64,000 nucleotides of DNA from positions 1 to 64,000 of the forward strand of contig NZ_JBGXYA010000036.1 in the NCBI RefSeq assembly GCF_041814905.1, in the 5' to 3' direction. Both the position numbers and the translations under genes were made by a program. This document shows, one piece after another, positions 16,587-25,342 of this stretch. The first letter of the stretch is position 1. Every line of letters starts with the position of its first letter. Origin of the DNA: Glaesserella sp041814905 (lineage in GTDB: Bacteria; Pseudomonadota; Gammaproteobacteria; Enterobacterales; Pasteurellaceae). The notes below the pieces were generated by a model. The model made no database searches. It saw only the letters and a list, made by a program, of their open reading frames with translations, and had not been told where the DNA came from.

Positions 16587-17213
16587 ATGTCTTCTTTAAA
16601 GTGGTTTTGGGAGCGTTTTGAGGAGTGTTTTATTGCCATTCTCTTAATGGTAATGACACTGGTAACATTCTTTTATGTTATTTTTAATAACCTCTACAAT
16701 GTTTTCTTTGATTTAGCGGATGCCTACCCAAGTATGGCAGGTGTCTTTGAGCCAATCGGTGATGTTATTATGACCACCGCCCAAGAAATGACTTGGAGTA
16801 TTGCACTGACTAAAGTCTGTTTCGGTTGGTTAATTTTCTTCGGTGCATCTTATGGCGTACGTACTGCTGGACATATCGGGGTTGATGTATTAGTGAAAAG
16901 ATTATCTCCGTCCAGCCAAAAAGCAGTTAGTTTTATCGCTGCTCTATGTTCTTTAACCTATGGTGTATTCATCGCTATCGCAAGTTATGAATGGATTCAT
17001 GCGATGTATGTTACCGATGTCGGTGCCGATGATTTACATCATTTCAACATTAAATTATGGCAAGTCGGTTTAATTATGCCGATCGGTTTTATTCTTGTTT
17101 CTATTCGTTTTATTGAAATTTTAGTCCGTATTGCACGAGGTAAGCAATCAGGCTTAGGCCTTGCTGATGAAAGTGAAGATGCGTTGAAATTAACACAAGG
17201 AGAAGAAAAATGA
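16587..17213 (+). CDS. dctQ: TRAP transporter small permease DctQ
   Basis: Small four-helix membrane subunit of the TRAP transporter. The 208 residues contain four hydrophobic segments: CFIAILLMVMTLVTFFYVIF, a second around ALTKVCFGWLIFFGASYG (with the family pattern ending in GVRTAGHIGVDVLV), a third FIAALCSLTYGVFIAIAS and a fourth VGLIMPIGFILVSIRFIE. It is preceded by TAGGAG and begins 78 nt after dctP. Its last four bases overlap the dctM start (ATGA), so the two permease subunits are translationally coupled. A short acidic tail (ESEDALKLTQGEEK) ends the protein. Confidence 0.93.
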   Translation: MSSLKWFWERFEECFIAILLMVMTLVTFFYVIFNNLYNVFFDLADAYPSMAGVFEPIGDVIMTTAQEMTWSIALTKVCFGWLIFFGASYGVRTAGHIGVDVLVKRLSPSSQKAVSFIAALCSLTYGVFIAIASYEWIHAMYVTDVGADDLHHFNIKLWQVGLIMPIGFILVSIRFIEILVRIARGKQSGLGLADESEDALKLTQGEEK

Positions 17214-18493
17214 CCATCCTAGTTTTATTCGTGCTCTTGTTCGTATTCATGTTCATTGGTGTGCCGATCGCAATTTCACTAGGTTTATCCGGTGCAATTA
17301 CGATTATGCTGTTTAGCCAAGACTCCGTAAGCTCATTAGCCATTAAATTATTTGAAACATCAGAACACTATACGCTTTTAGCGATTCCGTTCTTTTTACT
17401 TGCCGGCGCATTTATGACAACCGGTGGTGTAGCAAAACGTTTAATCGATTTTGCTAATGCGACCGTAGGTCACATTCGTGGTGGTTTAGCAATCGCAGCG
17501 GTACTTTCCTGTATGCTTTTTGCAGCACTTTCAGGTTCCAGCCCTGCAACCGTAGCTGCGGTAGGTTCGATCGCAATCGCAGGAATGGTGCGTTCAGGCT
17601 ATCCGGTAGCTTTCGGTACAGGTATTATCTGCAACGCAGGTACGTTAGGGATCTTGATTCCGCCATCTGTGGTTATGGTTGTTTATGCTGCGGCAACAGA
17701 AACTTCCGTTGGTCGTTTATTTATGGCGGGCGTTATTCCGGGGATTCTGCTTGGCATAGCGTTAATGATCGCCATTTATATTGTTGCCCGCGTCAAAAAC
17801 TTACCGGCTCAACCAAGAGCAACGGTAAGAGAATGGTTTGCCGCAGCTCGTAAAGCGATCTGGGGTTTATTATTGATGGTCATTATCCTCGGCGGTATTT
17901 ACAGCGGTATCTTCACACCGACAGAAGCGGCGGCGGTTGCAGCAGTATATTCATTCTTCGTCGCGGTATTTGTCTATAAAGACGTAAAATTACGCGATTG
18001 CCCGAAAGTCTTACTTGAGTCTGCAAAATTAAGCGTAATGTTAATGTTCATCATCGCTAACGCAATGTTATTTGCTCACGTATTAACGACAGAACAAATC
18101 CCACAATTAATTACGGCGAGTGTTGTTGAATGGAATCTACAACCTTGGACATTCTTATTGGTTGTGAACATTGTATTGCTTATCGCCGGCGCATTTATGG
18201 AACCGTCTGCGATTATCTTAATTCTTGCACCAATCTTATTCCCGATTGCAATGCAATTAGGTATTGACCCAATTCACCTCGGCATCATCATGGTAGTCAA
18301 CATGGAAATCGGGCTAATTACTCCGCCAATCGGCTTGAACTTATTCGTGGCGTCGGCAGTATCGAAAATGCCATTAACCGATGTGGTACGTGCAGCAATG
18401 CCGTGGTTGATGATCTTACTTGGTTTCTTGATCGTCATCACTTACATCCCGGCAATTTCATTAGCCTTACCGAACTGGATTGGTATCAACTAA
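17210..18493 (+). CDS. dctM: TRAP transporter large permease DctM
   Basis: Large membrane subunit of the Na+-dependent TRAP system, which carries substrate across the inner membrane. The 427 residues form about 12 hydrophobic segments with the DctM signatures GVPIAISLGLSG, LLAIPFFLLAGAFMTTGGVAKRLI, AALSGSSPATVAAVGSI, NAGTLGILIPPSVVMVVYA, TPTEAAAVAAVYSFF, GAFMEPSAIILILAPILFPI and NMEIGLITPPIGLNLFV. The length is normal. It is the last gene of dctPQM and is followed by a strong terminator. It probably imports C4-dicarboxylates for anaerobic fumarate respiration or carbon use (inference from DctP similarity). Confidence 0.95.
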   Translation: MTILVLFVLLFVFMFIGVPIAISLGLSGAITIMLFSQDSVSSLAIKLFETSEHYTLLAIPFFLLAGAFMTTGGVAKRLIDFANATVGHIRGGLAIAAVLSCMLFAALSGSSPATVAAVGSIAIAGMVRSGYPVAFGTGIICNAGTLGILIPPSVVMVVYAAATETSVGRLFMAGVIPGILLGIALMIAIYIVARVKNLPAQPRATVREWFAAARKAIWGLLLMVIILGGIYSGIFTPTEAAAVAAVYSFFVAVFVYKDVKLRDCPKVLLESAKLSVMLMFIIANAMLFAHVLTTEQIPQLITASVVEWNLQPWTFLLVVNIVLLIAGAFMEPSAIILILAPILFPIAMQLGIDPIHLGIIMVVNMEIGLITPPIGLNLFVASAVSKMPLTDVVRAAMPWLMILLGFLIVITYIPAISLALPNWIGIN

Positions 18494-18519
18494 TATTCGG
18501 ATTCACCCCCAAGCATAAA

Positions 18520-18556
18520 AAAGGACTGATTCTGCTGAAGAATCAGTCCTTTTACT
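18520..18556. terminator. Strong terminator after dctPQM
   Basis: Perfect 14-bp stem AAAGGACTGATTCT / AGAATCAGTCCTTT with a 5-nt loop, T-rich on both sides. It serves dctM and possibly the convergent gene at 18593. Confidence 0.92.
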
Positions 18557-18592
18557 TTTACGAATAAGTGACGAAGGTACAACAAATTAACA

Positions 18593-19273
18593 TCACCAAC
18601 AAAAACGCTGATCAACCTTGTTTTCCTGACGTTGCAGCTCAAACTCCGCTCTATTTTTAGCCACATCGAAATATGCTTTAGTATCGGCAAGCGACTTATC
18701 AAGATTATTGATTGCGTCTGCAAGTGCTTTTTGGCGATCTTGCTGTTTTGACGGAATACTCGCTTCAAACAAAGCTTGATAAGGATGAGACTTCACCCAA
18801 TTCACCGCTTTAAGCTGTAATTCTCGCTGTTTTTCAATGCGACAAAAAGCATAAGGATTCACCACGGCGCCCACTAACCGATCGAAACCGGCATATTCCG
18901 CCATAGACATTTTCGATAAATCAAGCACGTGATCGACCATGGATAAACGACTTTGACCGACATAATACCAAAAAACCGCTTCATCTCTTAAGCCTAAATC
19001 ATAAGCTCTTGCAGCCAAAGCATACATCGTCATCGGCGTCACAAACGCAGGATCCGCCTCAACAATGTTGACTGCTTGCTGAAAACTCTCTCGCGTATTT
19101 TTCATTAATAATGCATCGATTTTCGTATACACCTGCACATATTCGGGTACACCGTTTGCCGCAGAATAATAAGGCGCCACATAAATATCGATGGATTTAA
19201 CCGGCGCTGCATCCGTTTGTGCATAACTGCCGACACAAGTTAAAGCCAATAAAGAAAATAGATATTTTTTCAT
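18593..19273 (-). CDS. Exported hypothetical protein
   Basis: A 226-residue protein with a clear Sec signal peptide (MKKYLFSLLALTCVGSYA, cleavage near AYA-Q). The mature part is soluble, mostly helical and rich in Ala, Gln and Asp. It has a tetratricopeptide-like middle (ESFQQAVNIVEADPAF...MYALAARAYDLGLRDEAVFWYYVGQSR) and a heptad-like C-terminal region (NNLDKSLADTKAYFDVAKNRAEFELQRQENK) ending FCW. Two cysteines (in AFCRIEK and FCW) could form a disulfide in the periplasm. The lipobox test fails (Thr, not Gly/Ala/Ser, before Cys). I do not recognise the family. It lies between dctM and copA, 26 nt after copA in the same direction, so it may be copper-co-transcribed. Confidence 0.75.
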   Translation of the reverse strand: MKKYLFSLLALTCVGSYAQTDAAPVKSIDIYVAPYYSAANGVPEYVQVYTKIDALLMKNTRESFQQAVNIVEADPAFVTPMTMYALAARAYDLGLRDEAVFWYYVGQSRLSMVDHVLDLSKMSMAEYAGFDRLVGAVVNPYAFCRIEKQRELQLKAVNWVKSHPYQALFEASIPSKQQDRQKALADAINNLDKSLADTKAYFDVAKNRAEFELQRQENKVDQRFCW

Positions 19274-19299
19274 AATGTTCCCTTTTAATGAAACCGCGA

Positions 19300-21453
19300 T
19301 TACTTCAGTAGCCTTTGGCTATTTAATACCACAGTAATGGATGATAGCGCCATGGCAACCGCCGCAATCATAGGATTGAGCAACCATCCCGCCAACGGAT
19401 ACAAAACACCCGCGGCAATCGGAATGCTTACCATATTATAAATAAATGCACCGAGCAAACTTTGTTTCATATTGACCAACACACGTTTTGAGAACGGCAG
19501 AATTTGCACCAGCGGTGTTAATCCCGCTTTCATCAGCGATAAATCCGCCGTTTCAATCGCCACTTCACTACCGTTATGCATAGCAATACCGACATGAGCT
19601 TGAGCCAGCGCCGGAGAATCATTAATTCCGTCACCAATCATCGCCACTTTTTTACCCTGTTGCTGAAGTTCGGCGATCCGCTCGGCTTTTTGTTCGGGCA
19701 AAACATCGGCAATCACACCGTTTAACCCTAACTGCTTGGCATAATAATCCGCAGTCGTTTGACGATCACCGGTCAACATAACACATTGATAACCTTGCGC
19801 TTGGAAATCGGCAATCATCGTTTTACTTTCAGGGCGGAGTTGATCTTGTAAATAAAGCACACCGACGGTTTGATCGTTAATCGCAACAAATACTTGTGTA
19901 CCGATATCCTCACTACAAGCGGTCTGATTCGGCAAAAAGTTTGCAAATTTTCCATTACCGATTTTAACTTCATCCTTACCATATTTCGCAGAGATCCCCA
20001 TTCCTTTAACGATTTGTATATCGCTCATTTTACAAGCGGTCAGATGTTCACTAAATTTTACAATGGCTTTAGCAATCGGGTGAGAAGCTTGTTGTTCAAG
20101 GCTTTTAGCCAGTTGTAATAATTCGGTTTGAGCAAAACCGTTAAATGTTTCCACCTTGGAAACCTGCATTTCACCGGTTGTGAGCGTACCGGTTTTATCG
20201 AACACCAACGTATCAATTTCACTGCTTGCCTGTAGCGCGTCAATATTGCGCACCAACACGCCGAATTCTGCCGAACGCGCAACGCCCGCAATGGTTGAAA
20301 GCGGGATCGCCAATCCCAACGCACAAGGACAAGCGATAATAAGCACAGTGGTGAAAATCGATAATGCAAACTCAACGTCTTTTCCCAGAGCCAGCCAAAT
20401 CAAGCTACTGACTAACGCAATACTCACCACGGCAGGCACAAAGACGGCTGCGACTTTGTCCACCCACTGCGCCAACGGCGGTTTACTGGATTGCGCATGG
20501 CGAACGGCGGTAATAATCCGCGCCAAGGTGGTTTGCGAACCGACCTGTTCAGCGATAAAAATACCGGCTCCGTCCTGCACAATCGTGCCGGCACGCACTT
20601 TATCTCCTGCTTTTTTCTCAATCGGCAACGCTTCACCGGTCAGCATGGATTCATCAACCCAAATCGTCCCGCTTTCCAAAGTGCCGTCAACCGCCAAGCG
20701 GTCACCGGTTAAGGCTTGTATCCGCATTTCCGGTTTAATGCCTTTTGCCGGAATGGTTTTTGCAAAATTTCCTTCCAAAACAACCGCTTGTTGCGGAGCG
20801 AGATCAAGTAATTTCTCCAAAGCTAATGAAGAACGCTGTTTTGCTTTTAATTCCAAATACTTACCTAAATTTAAAAAGCCAATAATCATAACGCCAGCTT
20901 CGTAATAAAGGTGGGAATGAAGTTGCGGTAGCAACGTTAAATAAAGTGAATAAAAAAACGCCACGCCGGTACTCAACGCAATCAGCGTATCCATTGTCGC
21001 CACGCGGTTTTTCAAGCTGTTCAACGCACCTGAAAAAAAGTGTTTACCGCTGAAATACATCGTTCCGGCGGTCATTGCCGCCCAAAACAACCAAATCCAA
21101 CGATTTTCAACGGTCGCTTCCATGCCATAAATCAACCCGTAAATCATTAATGCGGAGCCCACCGCCAACGCTAAAATAAATTGTTGTTTTTTCTCCGCTA
21201 ACGTTGCTCGGGTTTGTGCCTGCTGCTTTTCGCGGCGCTCCTGCTCACTCTCCAATAACTCCGCGCCAAAGCCGATTTTGGTAATCGCTTGAATCACCGC
21301 TTCAGAAGCAACGTTACCTTGTACAAAAGCGGTTTGATCAGCAAGATTGACCGACGCAAACTCAACGTCGGGAATACGGTTGACCACGGTTTCGACACGA
21401 CGCACACACGCTGCGCAATGCAACCCGCTGAGAAGAAATTGTTGTTCCATCAT
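19300..21453 (-). CDS. copA: Copper-exporting P-type ATPase CopA
   Basis: P1B-type ATPase that pumps Cu(I) from the cytoplasm. I chose the ATG at 21453 (MMEQQFLLSG, 717 residues), which has GAGAG upstream; an earlier ATG at 21486 adds an unlikely 11 residues. There is one N-terminal heavy-metal domain with GLHCAACVRRVE, and eight membrane helices including the CPC transport motif IIACPCALGLAIPLS. The actuator has TGEALPIEKKAGD, phosphorylation is at DKTGTLTTGE, the nucleotide domain has ASHPIAKAI, and the hinge is MIGDGINDSPALAQA. It is 150 bp downstream of copZ and under the CueR-type promoter. Two ACAAGCGGTC uptake sequences lie inside the gene (19915-19925, 20032-20042). Confidence 0.95.
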   Translation of the reverse strand: MMEQQFLLSGLHCAACVRRVETVVNRIPDVEFASVNLADQTAFVQGNVASEAVIQAITKIGFGAELLESEQERREKQQAQTRATLAEKKQQFILALAVGSALMIYGLIYGMEATVENRWIWLFWAAMTAGTMYFSGKHFFSGALNSLKNRVATMDTLIALSTGVAFFYSLYLTLLPQLHSHLYYEAGVMIIGFLNLGKYLELKAKQRSSLALEKLLDLAPQQAVVLEGNFAKTIPAKGIKPEMRIQALTGDRLAVDGTLESGTIWVDESMLTGEALPIEKKAGDKVRAGTIVQDGAGIFIAEQVGSQTTLARIITAVRHAQSSKPPLAQWVDKVAAVFVPAVVSIALVSSLIWLALGKDVEFALSIFTTVLIIACPCALGLAIPLSTIAGVARSAEFGVLVRNIDALQASSEIDTLVFDKTGTLTTGEMQVSKVETFNGFAQTELLQLAKSLEQQASHPIAKAIVKFSEHLTACKMSDIQIVKGMGISAKYGKDEVKIGNGKFANFLPNQTACSEDIGTQVFVAINDQTVGVLYLQDQLRPESKTMIADFQAQGYQCVMLTGDRQTTADYYAKQLGLNGVIADVLPEQKAERIAELQQQGKKVAMIGDGINDSPALAQAHVGIAMHNGSEVAIETADLSLMKAGLTPLVQILPFSKRVLVNMKQSLLGAFIYNMVSIPIAAGVLYPLAGWLLNPMIAAVAMALSSITVVLNSQRLLK

Positions 21454-21505
21454 ATTTATAACTCTCGAATCATCATAATGAGCCACGGCATTTTAAAGAG
21501 CCTAA

Positions 21506-21563
21506 ACAAGCGGTCTGTTTCCAGCCGATATTTGCAAAAAAATCACCGAAACCGACCACTTGT
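21506..21563. repeat. USS pair, one arm degenerate, between copA and copZ
   Basis: ACAAGCGGTCT at 21506-21516 and CGACCACTTGT at 21553-21563 (one mismatch from the USS core). The mismatch weakens the hairpin, which could let copZ transcription read into copA. Confidence 0.65.
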
Positions 21564-21604
21564 AACACGCCCTCCGTTTCCTGCAGAAAAGGAGTAGGAA
21601 CGAT

Positions 21605-21808
21605 TTAGATAACCTTCGCGTCAAACCCGATATCCACAATCGTATCAATCAAAATTTGTGCATTTTCATCACTTTCAATCACTGCGGTTTGCGATGTCAA
21701 GTCAATGCTCACTTCACGTACCGTCGGCAGTCCGCGCAAGGCATTGTCCACGCTTTTCACACAATGACTGCAATGTAAACCGTCTAGTTGCAATGTTATT
21801 GTCGCCAT
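21605..21808 (-). CDS. copZ: Copper chaperone CopZ-like heavy-metal-associated protein
   Basis: A 67-residue stand-alone HMA domain with the Cu(I)-binding motif GLHCSHCVKSVDNALRGL (CxxC at about residues 13-16) and the family ending DTIVDIGFDAKVI. Such proteins carry Cu(I) to CopA. Its N-terminus resembles the HMA domain of the adjacent copA. It is the first gene after the CueR-type promoter, so copZ and copA likely form a copper-induced unit, with the intergenic USS pair between them. The Shine-Dalgarno GAGGAAAAC precedes the ATG. Confidence 0.9.
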   Translation of the reverse strand: MATITLQLDGLHCSHCVKSVDNALRGLPTVREVSIDLTSQTAVIESDENAQILIDTIVDIGFDAKVI

Positions 21809-21844
21809 GTTGTTTTCCTCTTGGTTTTTGTTTAAAGTGAGGCT

Positions 21845-21875
21845 ATCTTAAACCTTAACCCTACGTAAAGGTCAA
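21845..21875 (-). promoter_or_regulatory. CueR-type promoter and operator for copZ-copA
   Basis: On the minus strand: -35 TTGACC (21875-21870), an overlong 19-bp spacer, -10 TAAGAT (21850-21845). The spacer region carries the inverted repeat ACCTT...AAGGT (21852-21872). A 19-bp spacer with a dyad between -35 and -10 is the hallmark of MerR/CueR-activated promoters. Confidence 0.9.
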
Positions 21876-21877
21876 GT

Positions 21878-22264
21878 ATGAATATCAGTGAAATTGCAAA
21901 ATTAACCCAACTTTCTGCAAAACAAATTCGTGATTACGAAAAAGCCGGCTTATTACCACGCACACAACGCAGTGACGCCGGCTATCGTCAATATGCCGAA
22001 AAGGATTTGACGCGCCTACATTTCATTAGCAATGCGCGCAAAGTCGGTTTTTCTCTCGCGCAGATTCGAGAATTACTTAAATTAAACGATGACGAACACA
22101 GAACCAGCCGAGAAGTAAAACGGCTGACCGAACAGCATATCGTTGAACTGCAAGCTAAAATCGCCGATTTACAAAATATGCTGTCACTCTTACAACGCTG
22201 GAGCCACGCCTGCTGTGGCAATGACAATCCGAATTGCTCGATTTTACGCGGCTTACAACAATAA
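21878..22264 (+). CDS. cueR: Copper-responsive MerR-family regulator CueR
   Basis: A 128-residue MerR-family activator. The winged HTH occupies residues 1-70 (MNISEIAKLTQLSAKQIRDYEKAGLLP...GYRQYAEKDLTRLHFI), followed by the dimerisation helix and a C-terminal metal loop HACCGNDNPNCSILRGL. The two loop cysteines about eight residues apart (CGNDNPNC) are the Cu(I)/Ag(I) ligands of CueR-type proteins. It diverges from copZ, and its ATG starts only 6 bp after the operator dyad, so its own transcription is probably autorepressed. No Ser/Asp pattern suggesting Zn or Hg sensing is seen. Confidence 0.93.
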   Translation: MNISEIAKLTQLSAKQIRDYEKAGLLPRTQRSDAGYRQYAEKDLTRLHFISNARKVGFSLAQIRELLKLNDDEHRTSREVKRLTEQHIVELQAKIADLQNMLSLLQRWSHACCGNDNPNCSILRGLQQ

Positions 22265-22321
22265 CAAGCGGTCTGTTTGAAGCCAAAATTTGCAAATTTC
22301 CGTGCGAAAACGACCGCTTGT
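22264..22321. terminator. Inverted USS pair after cueR
   Basis: ACAAGCGGTCT at 22264-22274 and CGACCGCTTGT at 22311-22321 around TTTGCAAATTT, followed by CTTTTTT. The pair overlaps the last base of the cueR stop region and can act as its terminator. Confidence 0.75.
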
Positions 22322-22337
22322 CTTTTTTCATTGTGAT

Positions 22338-22373
22338 AGCGGGGGGAATTCGTTAAAATCCCCCGCTGTTTTT
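22338..22373 (+). terminator. GC-rich hairpin upstream of parE
   Basis: AGCGGGGG (22338-22345) pairs with CCCCCGCT (22360-22367), followed by GTTTTTA. It is 30 nt before the parE start, so it is either a second terminator for cueR or a leader hairpin in parE mRNA. Confidence 0.65.
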
Positions 22374-22403
22374 ATTTACGTCTGATAACAATAAGAGCTT
22401 AAA

Positions 22404-24320
22404 ATGTCTGAAAAACGCTACGGTGCCGATGAAATTACCGTTTTAAAAGATCTTGAACCCGTACAACTCCGCCCGGGAATGTATACCGACACCACCCGCC
22501 CGAACCATTTGGGGCAAGAAGTTATCGATAACAGTGTCGATGAAGCGTTGTCGGGCTTTGCTAACCAAATTGATGTGATTTTGCATGCTGATAATTCCCT
22601 CGAAGTAGTTGATAACGGGCGCGGTATGCCGGTAGATATTCACTCAACCGAAAAAATTTCCGGTGTGGAACTGATTTTGACCAAACTACATGCCGGCGGC
22701 AAATTTTCCAACAAAAACTATACCTTCTCCGGCGGTTTGCACGGTGTGGGCATTTCGGTGGTAAACGCCCTTTCCGAACGCGTTGAAATTACGATTAAAC
22801 GCGGCGGTGAAATTTATACGATTGCATTTGCCAACGGCGTTAAAATCGAAGAACTCAAAGTAATCGGCAACTGCCCGAAACGCCAAACCGGAACCACCGT
22901 CCGTTTTTATCCGAATCCAAAATATTTTGACTCGCCGAAATTTTCGGTCAGCCGTTTACGCCATTTATTGCGGGCCAAAGCCGTGCTTTGCCCGAAACTG
23001 ACTATCAATTTTACCGATCACATCAATAATACCCAAGAAACCTGGTATTACGAAGACGGTTTATCCGACTATTTAAGCGAAGCATTAAGAGAATATGAAT
23101 CGTTGCCTAATCCGCCTTTTATCGGCGATGTAGTCAACGACACCGAGGCGGTCAGTTGGGCGCTTTGTTGGTTACCGGAAGGCGGTGAATTGATCGCCGA
23201 AAGTTATGTTAACTTAATTCCGACACCGCAAGGTGGAACCCACGTTAACGGTTTGCGTACCGGTTTACTGAATGCGATGGTCGAATTCTGTGAGTTCCGA
23301 AACTTACTGCCTCGCGGGGTAAAATTGACTGCGGATGACGTTTGGAACCGTTGTGCCTACGTACTGTCGCTCAAAATTCAAGAACCGCAATTTGCCGGAC
23401 AAACCAAAGAGCGCCTTTCTTCGCGCCAAGCCTCCGGCTATGTCGCTAATACGATTAAAGACAGCTTCAGCTTATGGCTTAATCAACACGTTCAACTGGG
23501 TGAGCAAATTGCCGAAATGGCAATTAGTTCGGCGCAAAGCCGTTTACGTGCAGCAAAAAAAGTGGTGCGTAAAAAATTGGTCAGCGGTCCTGCTCTGCCG
23601 GGCAAATTAGCGGATTGCACTTCGCAAGATCTCCGTCGTACCGAGCTGTTTTTAGTTGAGGGAGATTCCGCCGGTGGCTCGGCGAAACAGGCGCGTGATA
23701 AAGAATATCAAGCGATTCTGCCGCTTCGCGGTAAAATTCTCAACACTTGGGAAGTATCGCCGGATCAAGTGCTTGCCTCTACCGAGGTTCACGATATTGC
23801 CGTCGCAATGGGGATCGATCCCGATAATGATGATCTCAGTCAGCTCCGTTACGGTAAAGTTTGTATCCTTGCCGATGCGGATTCGGACGGTTTACACATT
23901 GCAACCCTACTCTGCGCACTGTTTTTACGCCATTTTCCGAACCTCGTGAAAAACGGGCACGTTTATGTCGCAATGCCTCCGCTTTATCGAATAGATATCG
24001 GCAAAGACGATGTTTACTATGCGTTAGATGAAAATGAAAAAGAAGCCATTTTAGCGCGTCTTGCTAAGAAAAAAGGCAAACCGAACGTGCAGCGCTTTAA
24101 AGGTTTGGGCGAAATGAATCCGAGTCAATTACGTGAAACCACGATGGATCCGAATACCCGCCGTTTAGTACAACTGACATTTGAAGAAACAGAGAATGAT
24201 GAGCAAGATGATGAGCCGAATACGTTTGAATTAATGGATATGCTCCTTGCCAAAAAACGCGCGGAAGATCGTAAGCAGTGGTTACAAACCCGTGGCGATG
24301 AAGCAGATTTAAGCGTTTAA
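22404..24320 (+). CDS. parE: DNA topoisomerase IV subunit B ParE
   Basis: ATPase subunit of the decatenating topoisomerase IV. The 638 residues carry the GHKL ATP-binding site (EVIDNSVDEALSG, VVDNGRGMPVD, GGLHGVGISVVNALS), the transducer Lys in the QTKERLSS region, and the TOPRIM domain with ELFLVEGDSAGGSAKQARDK and ILADADSDGLHI, ending with QRFKGLGEMNPSQL. The length (about 630) and the lack of the GyrB insertion identify ParE, not GyrB. It stands alone here, with parC not adjacent. Quinolone-region residues such as EGDSAGGSA appear normal. Confidence 0.96.
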   Translation: MSEKRYGADEITVLKDLEPVQLRPGMYTDTTRPNHLGQEVIDNSVDEALSGFANQIDVILHADNSLEVVDNGRGMPVDIHSTEKISGVELILTKLHAGGKFSNKNYTFSGGLHGVGISVVNALSERVEITIKRGGEIYTIAFANGVKIEELKVIGNCPKRQTGTTVRFYPNPKYFDSPKFSVSRLRHLLRAKAVLCPKLTINFTDHINNTQETWYYEDGLSDYLSEALREYESLPNPPFIGDVVNDTEAVSWALCWLPEGGELIAESYVNLIPTPQGGTHVNGLRTGLLNAMVEFCEFRNLLPRGVKLTADDVWNRCAYVLSLKIQEPQFAGQTKERLSSRQASGYVANTIKDSFSLWLNQHVQLGEQIAEMAISSAQSRLRAAKKVVRKKLVSGPALPGKLADCTSQDLRRTELFLVEGDSAGGSAKQARDKEYQAILPLRGKILNTWEVSPDQVLASTEVHDIAVAMGIDPDNDDLSQLRYGKVCILADADSDGLHIATLLCALFLRHFPNLVKNGHVYVAMPPLYRIDIGKDDVYYALDENEKEAILARLAKKKGKPNVQRFKGLGEMNPSQLRETTMDPNTRRLVQLTFEETENDEQDDEPNTFELMDMLLAKKRAEDRKQWLQTRGDEADLSV

Positions 24321-24338
24321 TGACGGTCAAACAGCAAA

Positions 24339-24356
24339 ACCCACCGAACGGTGGGT
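24339..24356 (+). terminator. Weak hairpin after parE
   Basis: A 7-bp stem ACCCACC / GGTGGGT with a 4-nt loop, 18 nt after parE, but without a good T-tract. A USS (CGACCGCTTGT, 24385-24395) lies between it and rsmI. Confidence 0.5.
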
Positions 24357-24402
24357 GTTCAATTTGCAAAATAATAGCGGAAACCGACCGCTTGTTACAC
24401 GC

Positions 24403-25266
24403 TTAGAATTTAAAATGTTCCAACGCATATTGATATAAGGCGTTTTTCTTATAACCAAAGGATTCCGCCACAATTGCCGCAGCCTTTTTTAGCGGAAGCT
24501 CATCACGTAATAAACGCAGTAGCTGAACGGCTTGTGCCGAAATTTCAGCATCGACTTGTTGCGTTTTACCTTCCACCACTAACACAATTTCCCCTTTAAT
24601 GCGATTGCTGTCCTGAGTCAGCCATTCAATCAGGTGAATCAATTTATCGCCTTGAATGGTTTCCCAAGTTTTTGTCAATTCTCGCGCCATGACGACATAA
24701 CGGTCATCTCCCAATATGCTTTGCATGTCTTTTAAGGTTTCCAAGATACGGTGGGTTGATTCATAGAAAATTAAGGTGCGAGATTCATTTTCTAATTCAC
24801 GTAATTTATCCGTACGCCCTTTACTTTTTGCGGGCAGAAAGCCTTCAAAACAGAAACGATCGGAGGCAATACCCGAACTGCATAATGCAGTAATTGCCGC
24901 ACAAGCACCCGGAATAGGAACAATCTTAATTCCTGCTTGTCTGCAATCACGGACAAGATGAAAACCGGGATCGCTGATAAGCGGTGTGCCGGCATCGGAA
25001 ATTAAAGCGATATTGCTGCCCTGCTGAAGCTTCTCAACCAATACGGCTGAGCGTTGTTGTTCATTATGGTCGTGTAACGCAAAAAACGGTTTTTTAATAC
25101 CGTAGTGGCTGAGTAATAATCCACTGTGGCGGGTGTCTTCCGCAGCGATTAAATCAACTTGCTGAAAGGTATTTAAAGCGCGCTGCGTGATATCTTCTAA
25201 ATTTCCGATAGGGGTGGCGACAATATATAATGTCCCTTGTTGATTGCTGTTATATCCGTTTTTCAT
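24403..25266 (-). CDS. rsmI: 16S rRNA 2'-O-ribose C1402 methyltransferase RsmI
   Basis: SAM-dependent enzyme methylating the ribose of C1402 in the decoding centre. The frame is open to 25455, but the ATG at 25266 (287 residues) aligns with known RsmI, whose core begins GTLYIVATPIGNLEDITQRAL; upstream residues overlap the lpoA promoter and are not family-like. Visible are the SAM/substrate blocks AAEDTRHSGLLL, ALHDHNEQQ, ALISDAGTPLISDPGFHLV, IPGACAAITALCSSGI and VMARELTKTWETI, and the C-terminal LPLKKAAAIVAESFGYKKNALY. It is divergent from lpoA, as in the E. coli rsmI/lpoA-yraN-diaA-dolP locus. Confidence 0.94.
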   Translation of the reverse strand: MKNGYNSNQQGTLYIVATPIGNLEDITQRALNTFQQVDLIAAEDTRHSGLLLSHYGIKKPFFALHDHNEQQRSAVLVEKLQQGSNIALISDAGTPLISDPGFHLVRDCRQAGIKIVPIPGACAAITALCSSGIASDRFCFEGFLPAKSKGRTDKLRELENESRTLIFYESTHRILETLKDMQSILGDDRYVVMARELTKTWETIQGDKLIHLIEWLTQDSNRIKGEIVLVVEGKTQQVDAEISAQAVQLLRLLRDELPLKKAAAIVAESFGYKKNALYQYALEHFKF

Positions 25267-25342
25267 TTGCTTTTCAGTTATTTGATAAGTAAGATCACCC
25301 CCATTCATAGAATTTTTCAATTTCCGTAATGGAGTTATAAAA

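Noticed and set aside
15510..18493. TRAP genes as a sialic acid transporter (siaPQM)
   Set aside because: DctQ and DctM are separate genes and the receptor has DctP-type sequence; SiaQM of Haemophilus is fused, and no nan genes are near.
20156..20905. Long plus-strand ORF of 249 codons over copA
   Set aside because: It is antisense to a complete CopA with all motifs; its protein has no family-like pattern (Ser/Thr/Ala-rich shadow).
24339..24356. Full Rho-independent terminator for parE
   Set aside because: Good stem but no T-tract, so kept only as a weak hairpin.
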